Shown here: in pieces, positions 9,419 through 16,858 of the stretch | Position numbering within the stretch: the first letter of the stretch is position 1 | Layout: every line of letters starts with the position of its first letter | Made by a program: the position numbers and the translations under genes | Assembly (NCBI GenBank): GCA_025057935.1 | Contig: JANWUW010000020.1 | Location: forward strand, 1-57,072 | DNA length: 57,072 bases | Direction: 5' to 3' | Source: Thermoflexales bacterium | GTDB taxonomy: Bacteria > Chloroflexota > Anaerolineae > J036 > Brachytrichaceae | Notes under the pieces: model-generated | Told to the model about the DNA's origin: nothing | The model's input: the letters and a program-made list of their open reading frames with translations, nothing else | Database searches by the model: none

Positions 9419-9797
9419 GTGCTCGAGCCTGCTGGGCAGTCGCGCCTTGCGCAACGCAAGGTGAGGAAAGTCCGGACTCCGCAGGGCACGGTGCTGGCTA
9501 ACCGCCAGGCGGGGTGACCCGACGGAAAGTGCAACAGAAAACACACCGCCACGCAGTGCACATGCGCTGTGGGGTAAGGGTGAAATGGTGCGGTAAGAGC
9601 GCACCGGCGTCGCAGTGATGCGGCGGCCTGGCAAACCCCACCGGGAGCAACGCCAAAACGCGCAGACGAGGCGGCCCGCTGATGCGCAGGTAGGCGGCTT
9701 GAGGCGGCTGGCAACAGCCGTCCTAGAGAGATGACTGCCTCGGACCTTCCACAGCGGGGGTCTACGACAGAATCCGGCTTACAGGCAGACTCGAGCG
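9419..9797 (+). ncRNA. rnpB: RNase P RNA, bacterial class A
   Basis: Catalytic RNA that trims the 5' leader of tRNA precursors. The universally conserved GAGGAAAGTCCGGAC block sits at 9463-9477, and the matching 3' block ACAGAATCCGGCTTA lies around 9769-9783. Helix P1 can be drawn between GCTCGAG (9421-9427) and CTCGAGC (9790-9796), extended by CCTGCT with AGGCAG, which fixes both ends to within a few bases. Length is about 379 nt. It ends about 5 bp from the stop codon of the convergent foldase gene, and no separate terminator was seen. Confidence 0.95.
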
Positions 9798-9801
9798 CGC
9801 C

Positions 9802-11076
9802 TCACCCCGCGCCCACTTGGCGCAGAAATTCGCGCGCGCGCTCGCGCACGTCGTTAGGAATGACTGAAGTCGGTGCGATGAAGCGCTGCACGCGATTGGC
9901 GTCACCACGCGCTTCATCGAGCCAATCCTCGAAGCGCCTGCGCTGCTCAGTCTGCAGGTCGAATGCGGAAAGCGGGCGCTCTTCGCGTCCTAGCGGCAGC
10001 AACACGTAGAAGCTGCCCGCAGATGTGATCACGCCAGTGGGCTTGCCAAGCTCAGCGTTCTGCAGAGCAGCGAGAATTTCGAGGCTGTACTGCCGCTCGA
10101 CATTCTGTATGCTGATCCACTCGCCAAGCTCAACACCGGTGCCAATGGGAGCTGGTTGAGTGATAGCGTTGGTCTCAGAGATCAGCGCGCTGAAGGTGAT
10201 CTCGCCGTTAGCGAGGCGTTGGACAGCACGCTCTGCGTCAGCGAGCTGGTTGAAGCGCACGTAGTTGAAGCGAAAATGCAAGGCGCGCGTGGGCGTCTCG
10301 CTGGCAAACAGCGCCTGCAGGCGCTGACGATACAAGCTGTTGCGCACCAGCTCGCGAAGCTCCGCCTCGCCGATGCCGATCGCAGCATAGCCCTGCAGCG
10401 TGCGCTGGTAAAGCTGATTGAACTCTGCCTCGCTGATCGAGGTGGGTTGCGCGCGCGGCGTAGCGGTGGGGAAGGGCGTGGCTGTGGCGGTGAGCACGGC
10501 GGTGTTGTTCGGCGTGGGCGTTGGCAACGGCGTTGCAGTGGGGAACGGCGTTAGCGTCTTGCGGAAGAAGCCGAAGTCGCGCTCCAGCGTCTCCTGCACT
10601 TCCTCGCTGGTGATGACGACGCCACGGCGCTCTGCTTCACGGCGAATCAGCGCCTCTTCGATGAGCGCGTTGAGCGCAGTGTTGGCGATGGATTCAGCCG
10701 TTGCCTCGCCTTGCAGGCGCTGGAGTTGCTGCTGGTAGAACTGCACCATGAAGCTTGTGGTGGCGTCGCTGTTGCCGCCCGTGGTGAGCTGCTGCGCTTC
10801 GGCGCTGAGCTGCTGGTAGCGGTTGAGCACTTGGAACTGGGTGTAGCGCATTCGCGTATGAAGCTGCTGCACTCGGATTGGCTCGCCCTCCACAGTGACC
10901 ACCACGCGCTGCGGTTCAAACACCACAATCTGAAGCACCGCTGCAGCGATGAGCAGAGCAACCAACACCGCAGTGGCAGCGCTTCCGATGATCACCCAGC
11001 GCCGAAGTTGTTGCTCGCGCTCGTAGCGCGGCGAGGAAAATCGCGGCTGCGAAGGAACGGTCGGCGGTTTGGGCAT
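9802..11076 (-). CDS. Membrane-anchored SurA/PrsA-like foldase
   Basis: 424 residues from the ATG at 11076; an in-frame TTG 12 nt upstream is less likely. A cytoplasmic head of about 30 residues is followed by one membrane helix (about 30-52), and the rest lies outside the cell. Residues about 60-160 match the SurA_N/trigger-factor-like chaperone fold (VEGEPIRVQQL, NTALNALIEEALIRREAERRG). A Pro/Thr-rich linker of about 30 residues (FPTATPLPTPTP and similar) interrupts it, and a parvulin-like region follows (about 270-390, ending in a weakly conserved GSFYVLLPLG). The isomerase site is degenerate, so chaperone activity is more likely than prolyl isomerisation. It lies 67 bp after ssb on the same strand and may be co-transcribed. 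Confidence 0.8.
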   Translation of the reverse strand: MPKPPTVPSQPRFSSPRYEREQQLRRWVIIGSAATAVLVALLIAAAVLQIVVFEPQRVVVTVEGEPIRVQQLHTRMRYTQFQVLNRYQQLSAEAQQLTTGGNSDATTSFMVQFYQQQLQRLQGEATAESIANTALNALIEEALIRREAERRGVVITSEEVQETLERDFGFFRKTLTPFPTATPLPTPTPNNTAVLTATATPFPTATPRAQPTSISEAEFNQLYQRTLQGYAAIGIGEAELRELVRNSLYRQRLQALFASETPTRALHFRFNYVRFNQLADAERAVQRLANGEITFSALISETNAITQPAPIGTGVELGEWISIQNVERQYSLEILAALQNAELGKPTGVITSAGSFYVLLPLGREERPLSAFDLQTEQRRRFEDWLDEARGDANRVQRFIAPTSVIPNDVRERAREFLRQVGAG

Positions 11077-11143
11077 GGCGTCATGCAAGCGGCAGTGTGC
11101 TCGCGATGCAGCGAGACTCAGGCTTCATGCAAAACGCAAGTGC

Positions 11144-11545
11144 CTACTGCGAGATGCGCGCGCGCTCGCCATCGGAGTGGGCGAGCACAGGCTCAGTGTG
11201 CCATCGTCGCTCACCGAGTATCAGCATCTCGTTGGCGACGATCTCGGTGCGAAAGTGCCGCCGCCCTTCCTCGTCTTCCCAACTGCGGGTCTGCAGCCGC
11301 CCCTCGATGAAGACCTGTTGTCCGCGTGAGAGATGCTGCTTGCAGATCTCAGCCAGTGCCCCCCACGTGATGATGTTGAACCATTCCACCTCTTCCTGCC
11401 GCTGACCATCTGCGTTGAACCACTCGCGACGCACTTCAAGGGGAAACACAGCCACTGCCTTGCCACTAGGAGTGTAACGTAGCTCTGGCTCGCGGCCCAA
11501 CACACCGATCAACAATACTTTGTTCAGTCCTCGCGGTCTGTGCAT
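11144..11545 (-). CDS. ssb: Single-stranded DNA-binding protein, no acidic tail
   Basis: 133 residues from the ATG at 11545, preceded by AGGTGAGG 4 nt upstream; an in-frame GTG 9 nt earlier lies inside that site. The OB fold is clear: LNKVLLIGVLGREPELRYT at the start, VEWFNIITWG in the middle and RGQQVFIEGRLQTRSWE toward the end. It coats single-stranded DNA in replication and repair. The protein stops at ERARISQ and lacks both the usual Gly/Pro-rich linker and the acidic D-D-x-I-P-F tail that recruits partner proteins. It is the second gene of an rpsF-ssb operon; the usual rpsR gene does not follow. Confidence 0.93.
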   Translation of the reverse strand: MHRPRGLNKVLLIGVLGREPELRYTPSGKAVAVFPLEVRREWFNADGQRQEEVEWFNIITWGALAEICKQHLSRGQQVFIEGRLQTRSWEDEEGRRHFRTEIVANEMLILGERRWHTEPVLAHSDGERARISQ

Positions 11546-11626
11546 AAGCCTCACCTGTGCTTCGTCTCGAACCGAGCACCGCAGTTAGTGTAGCGCAAAC
11601 ACTGCTAGGCTGCAAATGGGCGTACG

Positions 11627-11974
11627 TCAAGTCGGCTGCGATAGCTCGGCGGGACTGGCTTCTCCTGTTGCGTCGCTTGCTTCTTCGTCCTCGTCAGTGC
11701 GCACGATGAGGTAGCGCAGCACATCCTCGATCAGCCGCAAGCGCTGCTCGAAGCGCGCCACAGCAGCAGCGTCGAGGCTGAAGAGCGTGAACACGTAGTA
11801 GCCCTCGCGCTGCTTGCGAATGGGGTATGCGAGTGTGCGCAAGCCCCAGGGCATGGTCTTGTGCACAATGCCTTCCTCGGCTGTGATGTAGCCGTTGATG
11901 CGCTCAATCAGCGCGTTGATGGCGCTTGCCTCCAAATCGGGGCGGACGATGTAGGTCAACTCGTATTGGCGCAT
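11627..11974 (-). CDS. rpsF: 30S ribosomal protein S6
   Basis: 115 residues; binds with S18 to the central domain of 16S rRNA. The start MRQYELTYIVRPD and the internal PWGLRTLAYPIRKQREGYYV are diagnostic of S6. The C-terminus is acidic (TDEDEEASDA), as is common in the family. AGGAG lies 11-13 nt before the ATG. The roughly 66-nt leader contains a hairpin (12000-12036) matching the S6:S18 autoregulatory leader. The gene precedes ssb by 81 bp. Neither rpsR nor rplI, usual members of this operon, is present in the window. Confidence 0.95.
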   Translation of the reverse strand: MRQYELTYIVRPDLEASAINALIERINGYITAEEGIVHKTMPWGLRTLAYPIRKQREGYYVFTLFSLDAAAVARFEQRLRLIEDVLRYLIVRTDEDEEASDATGEASPAELSQPT

Positions 11975-11999
11975 GGGGTTTGATGCTCCTTTCCTCGGT

Positions 12000-12036
12000 A
12001 ATGCTGCCCCCTTCTCAAGGGGCGGAAAGCTGCATT
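12000..12036 (-). promoter_or_regulatory. Probable S6:S18 autoregulatory leader hairpin of rpsF
   Basis: On the minus strand, an outer helix AATGC/GCATT (12032-12036 with 12000-12004) encloses an asymmetric loop with CCG (12023-12025) directly 5' of an inner helix CCCCTT-GAG-AAGGGG (12008-12022). A CCG in a bulge beside an inner hairpin is the hallmark of the published S6:S18 leader, where the protein pair binds its own mRNA in imitation of its rRNA site. The assignment is by eye; no covariance model was run. Confidence 0.6.
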
Positions 12037-12046
12037 CGAGGGCGCG

Positions 12047-12052
12047 AATATA
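12047..12052 (-). promoter_or_regulatory. Probable -10 box of rpsF operon
   Basis: Minus-strand TATATT within GATATATTC, about 72 nt before the rpsF ATG and just upstream of the S6:S18-like hairpin. It lies immediately after the end of the ECF sigma gene. Confidence 0.45.
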
Positions 12053-12070
12053 TCACACGTTGCGGCTGCC

Positions 12071-12934
12071 TCACCGCTTCTCCTTCTGCTCACCCCAAAG
12101 CTGCTGGAGGCGCACGAAGAGCGTGTGGCGTGCCTCTGGGCTAAGCGAATCTGAAGGGCGATCGTCGCAGTAGAACAACACCGTCTCGTAGCGTGGGTTC
12201 AGCGCCACACGACAATCTTCACAAAGGGCGATGTATTCGCGCAGGGTCGCCTTCAGGCTAGGATCAACGTGCTCACCTCGGCGCTCGGCAGCCTCGATGA
12301 AGTGCAACGCTTCTGTGCACGCCAGCGAAGCGATGGGCTGCGGACGCTGCTCGCGTTGCGCCTGAAGATGCCGCCGCAGTGCTTGGCGCGCGCGATGGAG
12401 GCGCACTTTCACTGCGCCTTCGCTGATCTGAAGGCGGCGCGCTGTCTCTGCGGTCGAGAGATCTTCGACTTCGCGCAGGAAAAACACAGAGCGTAAGCTA
12501 GGCGGCAGCGCGAGCAGTGCCTCGCCGAGCTGCTCCACTGCCTCACGGCGCAGCACAGCTTCATCTGGAGTTTCACGTTCATCAGGGATGAGATCGTTGT
12601 TGTCTCCATCCTCGCTGTGCTCGTGCACGCCAAGCGGAATCGCTTCATGCCGCTTACGCAGGCGCATCAGCGCAGCGTTGTAGGCAATGCGGTACAGCCA
12701 AGTGCCGAGCGAAGAACGCCCATCGAACTGCTGGATATGTCGAAAGGCGCTGAGGAACGTGTCCTGCACCACGTCCTCTGCTTCTGCAGGGTCGTTCACG
12801 ATGCGCAACGCCAAGCGGTATAGCGCTGGGGTGTGCGTCTCCACACACCACGTGCATGCTTCGGGATCACCTGCCTTGAGGCGGGCGACCATCTCCTGCT
12901 CGCGTGTTTGGGTCTCGGAGTGGGCGTTGTGCAC
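12071..12934 (-). CDS. ECF-type sigma factor with C-terminal CxxC extension
   Basis: 287 residues from GTG at 12934; an in-frame ATG at 12892 directly abuts an AGGAG and is the alternative. Region 2 (about 30-100) has DVVQDTFLSAFRHIQQF, and region 4 (about 145-200) has LPPSLRSVFFLREVEDLS followed by a helix-turn-helix. Unlike a plain ECF factor, some 90 residues follow, containing CEDC near residue 240. That resembles the Cys pair of a zinc-binding anti-sigma domain, though I could not see the usual His. It may sense redox or a ligand in cis. No separate anti-sigma gene adjoins. A TATAAT box lies only 7 nt before the GTG, so the mRNA is probably leaderless. Confidence 0.85.
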   Translation of the reverse strand: MHNAHSETQTREQEMVARLKAGDPEACTWCVETHTPALYRLALRIVNDPAEAEDVVQDTFLSAFRHIQQFDGRSSLGTWLYRIAYNAALMRLRKRHEAIPLGVHEHSEDGDNNDLIPDERETPDEAVLRREAVEQLGEALLALPPSLRSVFFLREVEDLSTAETARRLQISEGAVKVRLHRARQALRRHLQAQREQRPQPIASLACTEALHFIEAAERRGEHVDPSLKATLREYIALCEDCRVALNPRYETVLFYCDDRPSDSLSPEARHTLFVRLQQLWGEQKEKR

Positions 12935-12941
12935 TGATGGA

Positions 12942-12947
12942 ATTATA
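12942..12947 (-). promoter_or_regulatory. -10 box of the ECF sigma gene
   Basis: A perfect TATAAT on the minus strand ends 7 nt before the GTG start. Transcription would begin at or within a base or two of the start codon. A weak TTAATG lies 16 bp upstream as a possible -35. Confidence 0.55.
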
Positions 12948-12994
12948 GGTAGCGGCTAAGCTTCATTAACTCTGGGGAGCCGAGTAAGCGTCGC

Positions 12995-13022
12995 TGAGAA
13001 GCCTTCAGTGAGAAGCCTTCAG
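12995..13022. repeat. Tandem 14-bp direct repeat, each unit with an inner inverted repeat
   Basis: TGAGAAGCCTTCAG occurs twice with no gap (12995-13008 and 13009-13022). Each unit contains GAAG-C-CTTC, an inverted repeat, so the pair looks like two adjacent operator half-sets. It lies about 60-85 bp upstream of the predicted ECF sigma start site and about 110 bp upstream of tRNA-Leu. Confidence 0.7.
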
Positions 13023-13117
13023 GAGGAGCAGTGGCGTGCCGCAAAAGTCCCCCTTGACTTGAACACATGCTTGCTTTCGCGTTCAAGACACCATGTCAGG
13101 CGGGCGTGCTCCGCCTG

Positions 13118-13123
13118 TATAAT
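13118..13123 (+). promoter_or_regulatory. -10 box of tRNA-Leu
   Basis: A perfect TATAAT ends 11 nt before the mature 5' end of the tRNA. The -35 position (around 13094-13099, TGTCAG) matches the consensus only weakly. Confidence 0.6.
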
Positions 13124-13134
13124 GTTGTCGCAGC

Positions 13135-13218
13135 GCCGAAGTGGCGGAACTGGCAGACGCGCGCGACTCAAAATCGCGTTCCTTCACAGGAGTGTGGGTT
13201 CGACTCCCACCTTCGGCA
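13135..13218 (+). tRNA. tRNA-Leu (anticodon CAA)
   Basis: An 84-nt type II tRNA with a long variable arm. The acceptor GCCGAAG (13135-13141) pairs with CTTCGGC (13211-13217), and the discriminator base is A. The anticodon stem CGCGA/TCGCG encloses the loop CTCAAAA, giving anticodon CAA for UUG codons. The variable arm has a TTCCT/AGGAG-type stem, and the T arm GTGGG-TTCGACT-CCCAC is perfect. The CCA end is not encoded. Confidence 0.96.
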
Positions 13219-13267
13219 TCCTCACCGCGCAGCGCCCACCAACACATCTGCGCATGTGCCTCGCTCG

Positions 13268-13273
13268 TAGAAT
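13268..13273 (+). promoter_or_regulatory. -10 box of the ThuA-like gene
   Basis: TAGAAT ends 9 nt before the ATG at 13283. There is no Shine-Dalgarno, so the mRNA would start within a few bases of the start codon. Confidence 0.5.
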
Positions 13274-13282
13274 GCTCCCATC

Positions 13283-14014
13283 ATGACCATCCGCGTCACA
13301 GTATGGAACGAACATCGGCATGAATTGCGCGATCCAGCGGTAAAGGCGATCTACCCGCACGGCATCCACGAGGCAATTGCCCAAGCGCTCCGCAAGCATC
13401 CTGACTTCACTGTGCGCACTGCTACGCTTGACGAGCCTGAGCATGGCTTGAGCGCTGCGATCTTGACCGAGACCGACGTGCTGATTTGGTGGGGACACGT
13501 GGCACACCATGAGGTCAGCGACACCGTTGTGGATCACGTGGTGCAGCGCGTCTGGGAGGGCATGGGATTCATCGCGCTGCACAGTGCCCATTTTTCCAAG
13601 CCCTTCAAGCGACTGATGGGCACCGATTGCGCGCTGCGCTGGCGCGAGGCAAGTGACAAGGAGCGCCTATGGGTTGTTGATCCCGCGCACCCCATTGCGC
13701 AAGGGCTGCCCGACTATTTCGAGTTAGAGCGCGAAGAGATGTATGGCGAGTTTTTCGGCGTGCCGCAGCCCGAAGCGCTGGTGTTTGTGAGCTGGTTCAG
13801 CGGTGGCGAGGTTTTTCGCAGTGGTTGCTGTTGGTCGCGCGGATTGGGCAAAGTGTTTTACTTTCGACCCGGACACGAGACTTACCCAACCTACCACCAT
13901 CCTCTTGTGCAGCAGGTGATCGTCAACGCAGTCCGCTGGGCAGCGCCAACGCCCGTAGGTCGCTTCACGCGCGACGTGAGACGACCCTCAGCGCCGCTCG
14001 AAGCAACTTCATGA
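13283..14014 (+). CDS. ThuA-like trehalose-utilisation domain protein
   Basis: 243 residues. The protein has the ThuA fold (class I glutamine-amidotransferase-like). Features seen are [10 protein letters not shown] at the N-terminus, [14 protein letters not shown] (about 65-78), [14 protein letters not shown] (about 95-108) and the closing [19 protein letters not shown] with its His cluster. ThuA proteins help oxidise trehalose and related disaccharides in rhizobia; in most other phyla the substrate is unknown. No trehalose transporter or dehydrogenase genes are near. The gene is monocistronic, converging with the Nudix gene about 16 bp away. Confidence 0.87.
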   Translation: MTIRVTVWNEHRHELRDPAVKAIYPHGIHEAIAQALRKHPDFTVRTATLDEPEHGLSAAILTETDVLIWWGHVAHHEVSDTVVDHVVQRVWEGMGFIALHSAHFSKPFKRLMGTDCALRWREASDKERLWVVDPAHPIAQGLPDYFELEREEMYGEFFGVPQPEALVFVSWFSGGEVFRSGCCWSRGLGKVFYFRPGHETYPTYHHPLVQQVIVNAVRWAAPTPVGRFTRDVRRPSAPLEATS

Positions 14015-14030
14015 CTGCAGGCTGGCGCGG

Positions 14031-14744
14031 TCAAGGGAACAAGCGTCGCGCTTTGATCTCGGCAACGGCGTCGGCGCGGTAGCGATACAAGCGCGCGGGG
14101 CGACCTTCGCCGAGGCGGTATTCACCTGTCTCCTCAAGAACGCGTGCCTGAAGGATGCGCCGGCGAAAGTTGCGCTTATCTAGCTTCACGCCAAGGATGG
14201 TTTCGTAAGCACGTTGGAGCTGGCTCAGCGTGAAGGTTTCTGGGAGCAAGCGAAACCCAACGGCGGTGTACTCCAGCTTGTAGCGCAGCCGCTTCAGCGC
14301 ATACTTCACGATCTCTTCATGATCGAACGCCATTTCCGGCAGGGCATACACCGATTGCCACTGGGCATCAGTTGTGCCCTGCCCAGCTTGCACAGCGAGC
14401 GGCGCTGGCACTAGCGCGTAATAGGCGATGGTGATGGTGCGCCCACGCGGGTCGCGGTCGAGGGCACCGAAAGTGTAGAGCTGCTCGAGGTGCACGTTGG
14501 TCACGCCAGTTTTTTCGCGCAGCGTGCGCAGCGCGCCCTCCTCTAGGGATTCATCCACGCGCAGCGCGCCACCGGGGATCGCCCACTTGCCTTCAAACGG
14601 TGGCAGCTTGCGCTTGACCAACAGCACCTGAAGGTCGTCATCACGCAGCGCGAGGATGACGACGTCCACAGTGACGAAGATCTCCGGCGTGCGCGTGGGC
14701 GCCCGCTCGATCCAAGCGTTTGCAGCTGAGTCGGCGAGTATCAC
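14031..14744 (-). CDS. NrtR-like Nudix-domain transcriptional regulator
   Basis: 237 residues from GTG at 14744. The open frame continues upstream but would overlap the divergent GT4 gene, and a TAAAAT box 8 nt before this GTG supports the choice. Residues about 20-150 are a Nudix domain (WAIPGGALRVDESLEEGAL). The catalytic REUxEE is changed to RTLREK, so two of the key Glu are lost. The C-terminal 80 residues are a winged helix (LDKRNFRRRILQ). A degenerate Nudix box plus wHTH is the NrtR/ADP-ribose-sensing regulator architecture known from NAD metabolism control. No NAD biosynthesis gene is nearby, so its targets are elsewhere or include the adjacent GT4 gene. Confidence 0.82.
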   Translation of the reverse strand: MILADSAANAWIERAPTRTPEIFVTVDVVILALRDDDLQVLLVKRKLPPFEGKWAIPGGALRVDESLEEGALRTLREKTGVTNVHLEQLYTFGALDRDPRGRTITIAYYALVPAPLAVQAGQGTTDAQWQSVYALPEMAFDHEEIVKYALKRLRYKLEYTAVGFRLLPETFTLSQLQRAYETILGVKLDKRNFRRRILQARVLEETGEYRLGEGRPARLYRYRADAVAEIKARRLFP

Positions 14745-14752
14745 AGTCCATG

Positions 14753-14778
14753 ATTTTAAGCCGCGCCTGCGGTAGACT
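14753..14778. promoter_or_regulatory. Divergent -10 boxes between Nudix regulator and GT4 gene
   Basis: Minus-strand TAAAAT (14753-14758) lies 8 nt before the Nudix GTG. Plus-strand TAGACT (14773-14778) lies 11 nt before the GT4 ATG. The whole divergent spacer is only 45 bp, so any protein bound here would affect both genes. Confidence 0.5.
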
Positions 14779-14789
14779 TTCAACCAACG

Positions 14790-16025
14790 ATGCGCATTCT
14801 CAGCCTTGCGCCAACGTCGTTCTTCGGGGATTACGGTTGCCATGTGCGCATCCTTGAGGAAGCACGCGCATTGCGCGCCCTGGGGCACGAGGTCACCATC
14901 GTGACCTACTACAAAGGCAGCGATGTGCCCGATGTGCCCATCATTCGCTCCGCGCCGACGCCGTGGCGCAGCCACTACGAAGTCGGCTCGTCGCGGCACA
15001 AATACGCCTTCGATGTGCTGCTCACCTTGAAGCTGATGCAGGTGCTTGCGCGGCAGCGCTTCGACGTCATCCACGCACACCTGCACGAGGGAGCGCTCAT
15101 CGGCAGCGTGGTGGGGCGGCTGTTTGGCGTGCCCGTGGCGTTCGACTACCAGGGCAGCCTAAGCGACGAGATCGTGCAGCACAACTTCGTGCGCGCTGGC
15201 TCGTTGTCCCACCGCTTCTTTGCACGCCTCGAGCGCGTTATCAACCGGCTGCCGCGCGTGATCTTCACCAGCACACATCACGCCGCTGCTCAGCTTAGTG
15301 CGGCGTTAGGCAACCGCGCGCGCGTGTTCCCTTTGCCAGACGGCGTGAACACCAAAGTCTTTCATCCTCGCGTGATCACTCCTGAAGCGCGCGCCGCGCT
15401 CCGTGCACAGTTGGGCATCAATCCCAACGAGCCTGTAGTGGTCTTTCTCGGCTTGCTTGCTGCGCACCAAGGCATCCAGCACCTCATCGAAGCGGCTGCG
15501 ATCCTTCAGCAGCAAGGCGTGCATGCGCGCTGGCTCGTGATGGGCTATCCTAGCGAGGCACACTGGCGGGCACAAGCCCAGCAGGCAGGCGTTGGGCAAA
15601 CAATGATTTTCACCGGGCGCGTGCCCTATGCAGATGCCCCGCGCATGCTGGCGCTGGGAGACATCGCTGTGGCACCGAAGCGCTCACTCACAGAGGGCAG
15701 CGGCAAGCTGCTGAACTACATGGCAATGGGATTGCCCGTGGTCGCCTTCGACACACCTGCGCAACGCGAGTACCTCGGTGCGCTGGGTGTGTATGCACCA
15801 GTCGGCGACAGCGCCGCGCTGGCGCACCACGTGGCTGCTTTGCTTGCCGCGCCGGAGCAGCGCCGACGCCTTGGCGAGCAACTGCGCGATCTCGCAGTGC
15901 GGAATTACAGTTGGGAGCGCGCCGCACAGGTGATGCTCAAAGGGTACTGTTACCTCCTCGGTGACCGAGCCGTGCTGCCTCGGGATATACCCTGCGCAGT
16001 CATCTCTCGGCGTGAGGATTCTTGA
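14790..16025 (+). CDS. GT4-family glycosyltransferase
   Basis: 411 residues, GT-B fold. The N-terminal half has the acceptor-side signature FFGDYGCHVRILEEARALRALGHEVTI and HAHLHEG. The C-terminal half has the donor-binding features PVVVFLGLLAAHQGIQHLIEA, the RVPYADAPRMLALGDIAVAP stretch, and the E-x7-E-like segment KLLNYMAMGLPVVAFDTP. The first Glu of that motif is not evident, since SLTEGSGKLLNY supplies one Glu only. It probably transfers a nucleotide-activated sugar in envelope polysaccharide or glycolipid synthesis. It is the first gene of a tightly overlapping operon with an export permease and a HAD hydrolase. Confidence 0.88.
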   Translation: MRILSLAPTSFFGDYGCHVRILEEARALRALGHEVTIVTYYKGSDVPDVPIIRSAPTPWRSHYEVGSSRHKYAFDVLLTLKLMQVLARQRFDVIHAHLHEGALIGSVVGRLFGVPVAFDYQGSLSDEIVQHNFVRAGSLSHRFFARLERVINRLPRVIFTSTHHAAAQLSAALGNRARVFPLPDGVNTKVFHPRVITPEARAALRAQLGINPNEPVVVFLGLLAAHQGIQHLIEAAAILQQQGVHARWLVMGYPSEAHWRAQAQQAGVGQTMIFTGRVPYADAPRMLALGDIAVAPKRSLTEGSGKLLNYMAMGLPVVAFDTPAQREYLGALGVYAPVGDSAALAHHVAALLAAPEQRRRLGEQLRDLAVRNYSWERAAQVMLKGYCYLLGDRAVLPRDIPCAVISRREDS

Positions 16026-16858
16026 ACGAGCAACGCACGATGCAGGCACTTTGGACACCCTTCCGTGAATTGTGGGCATACCGCTCGCTGTTGCGGCTGT
16101 TGGTGATGCGCGATCTGAAGGTGCGCTACCGCGGTTCAGCGCTTGGCGTGCTATGGTCGTTTCTCCAGCCGCTCGGCATGATGGTGGTGATGTCGTTCGT
16201 CTTCGGCGTCATCAACCGCGGGCCTGCCGAGATCGAACGCTACAACGTGTTCATCCTCTCGGGCTTGCTGGCGTGGAATTTCTTCGCTGCGGCAGTGGTC
16301 AGCGGCGCGGGCAGCGTGCTCTCAAACGCCGCATTGGTGAAGAAGGTGTACTTCCCGCGCGTGATCTTGCCGCTCGCCTCAGTTGTCGCCAGCCTTGTGA
16401 ATTACGCGCTTGCGTTGCCGATGTGGGTAGTGGTCGCGCTCGTCTCGGGGCACCCGCTCCGCGAGACGCTGCTGCTGCTGCCGCTGGTGGTGCTGATGCA
16501 AGCCGTCTTAAGCGCAGGGCTGGCGATGTTGCTCGCCACGCTCAACGTGTTCTATCGCGACACTCAGTTCATCGTGGATCTCTCCATGCTCGCGCTGTTC
16601 TTCTTGACGCCAATTTGGTACGACATCGCCCAAGCCCAGAGCATCACGCTGCTAGGGCAAGTAGTGGAGCTGAGCACTTGGATTCGCCGCTTGAACCCGA
16701 TGGCATCCCTGGTGAACCTGTATCAGGACCTGATGTATTGGGGTCGGCTCACCACGCCAGAGTTTGTGTTGCGCACCGCGCTCACCTGCTTCGCGTTTCT
16801 GGCGATTGGCTGGATCGTCTTCCACCGCTACAGCCCGCGCTTTGGCGAGGAGTTATGA
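16022..16858 (+). CDS. ABC-2 type polysaccharide export permease (Wzm/TagG-like)
   Basis: 278 residues with six hydrophobic segments. The N-terminal RDLKVRYRGSALGVLWSFLQPLGMM is the family signature of the membrane component that exports lipid-linked O-antigen or teichoic-type polymers. The start is TTG at 16022, whose TTGA overlaps the stop of the GT4 gene with GAGG 4 nt upstream. An ATG at 16040 is the alternative but has no ribosome site. The matching ATPase (Wzt/TagH) is not adjacent; the next gene is a HAD hydrolase overlapping by ATGA. The ATPase must be encoded elsewhere. Confidence 0.9.
   Translation: MNEQRTMQALWTPFRELWAYRSLLRLLVMRDLKVRYRGSALGVLWSFLQPLGMMVVMSFVFGVINRGPAEIERYNVFILSGLLAWNFFAAAVVSGAGSVLSNAALVKKVYFPRVILPLASVVASLVNYALALPMWVVVALVSGHPLRETLLLLPLVVLMQAVLSAGLAMLLATLNVFYRDTQFIVDLSMLALFFLTPIWYDIAQAQSITLLGQVVELSTWIRRLNPMASLVNLYQDLMYWGRLTTPEFVLRTALTCFAFLAIGWIVFHRYSPRFGEEL

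Noticed and set aside
10440-10560. Repetitive GGCGTGGC/GGCGTTGGC-like stretch
   Set aside because: It is the coding sequence of the Pro/Thr-rich linker in the foldase gene, not a CRISPR or independent repeat.
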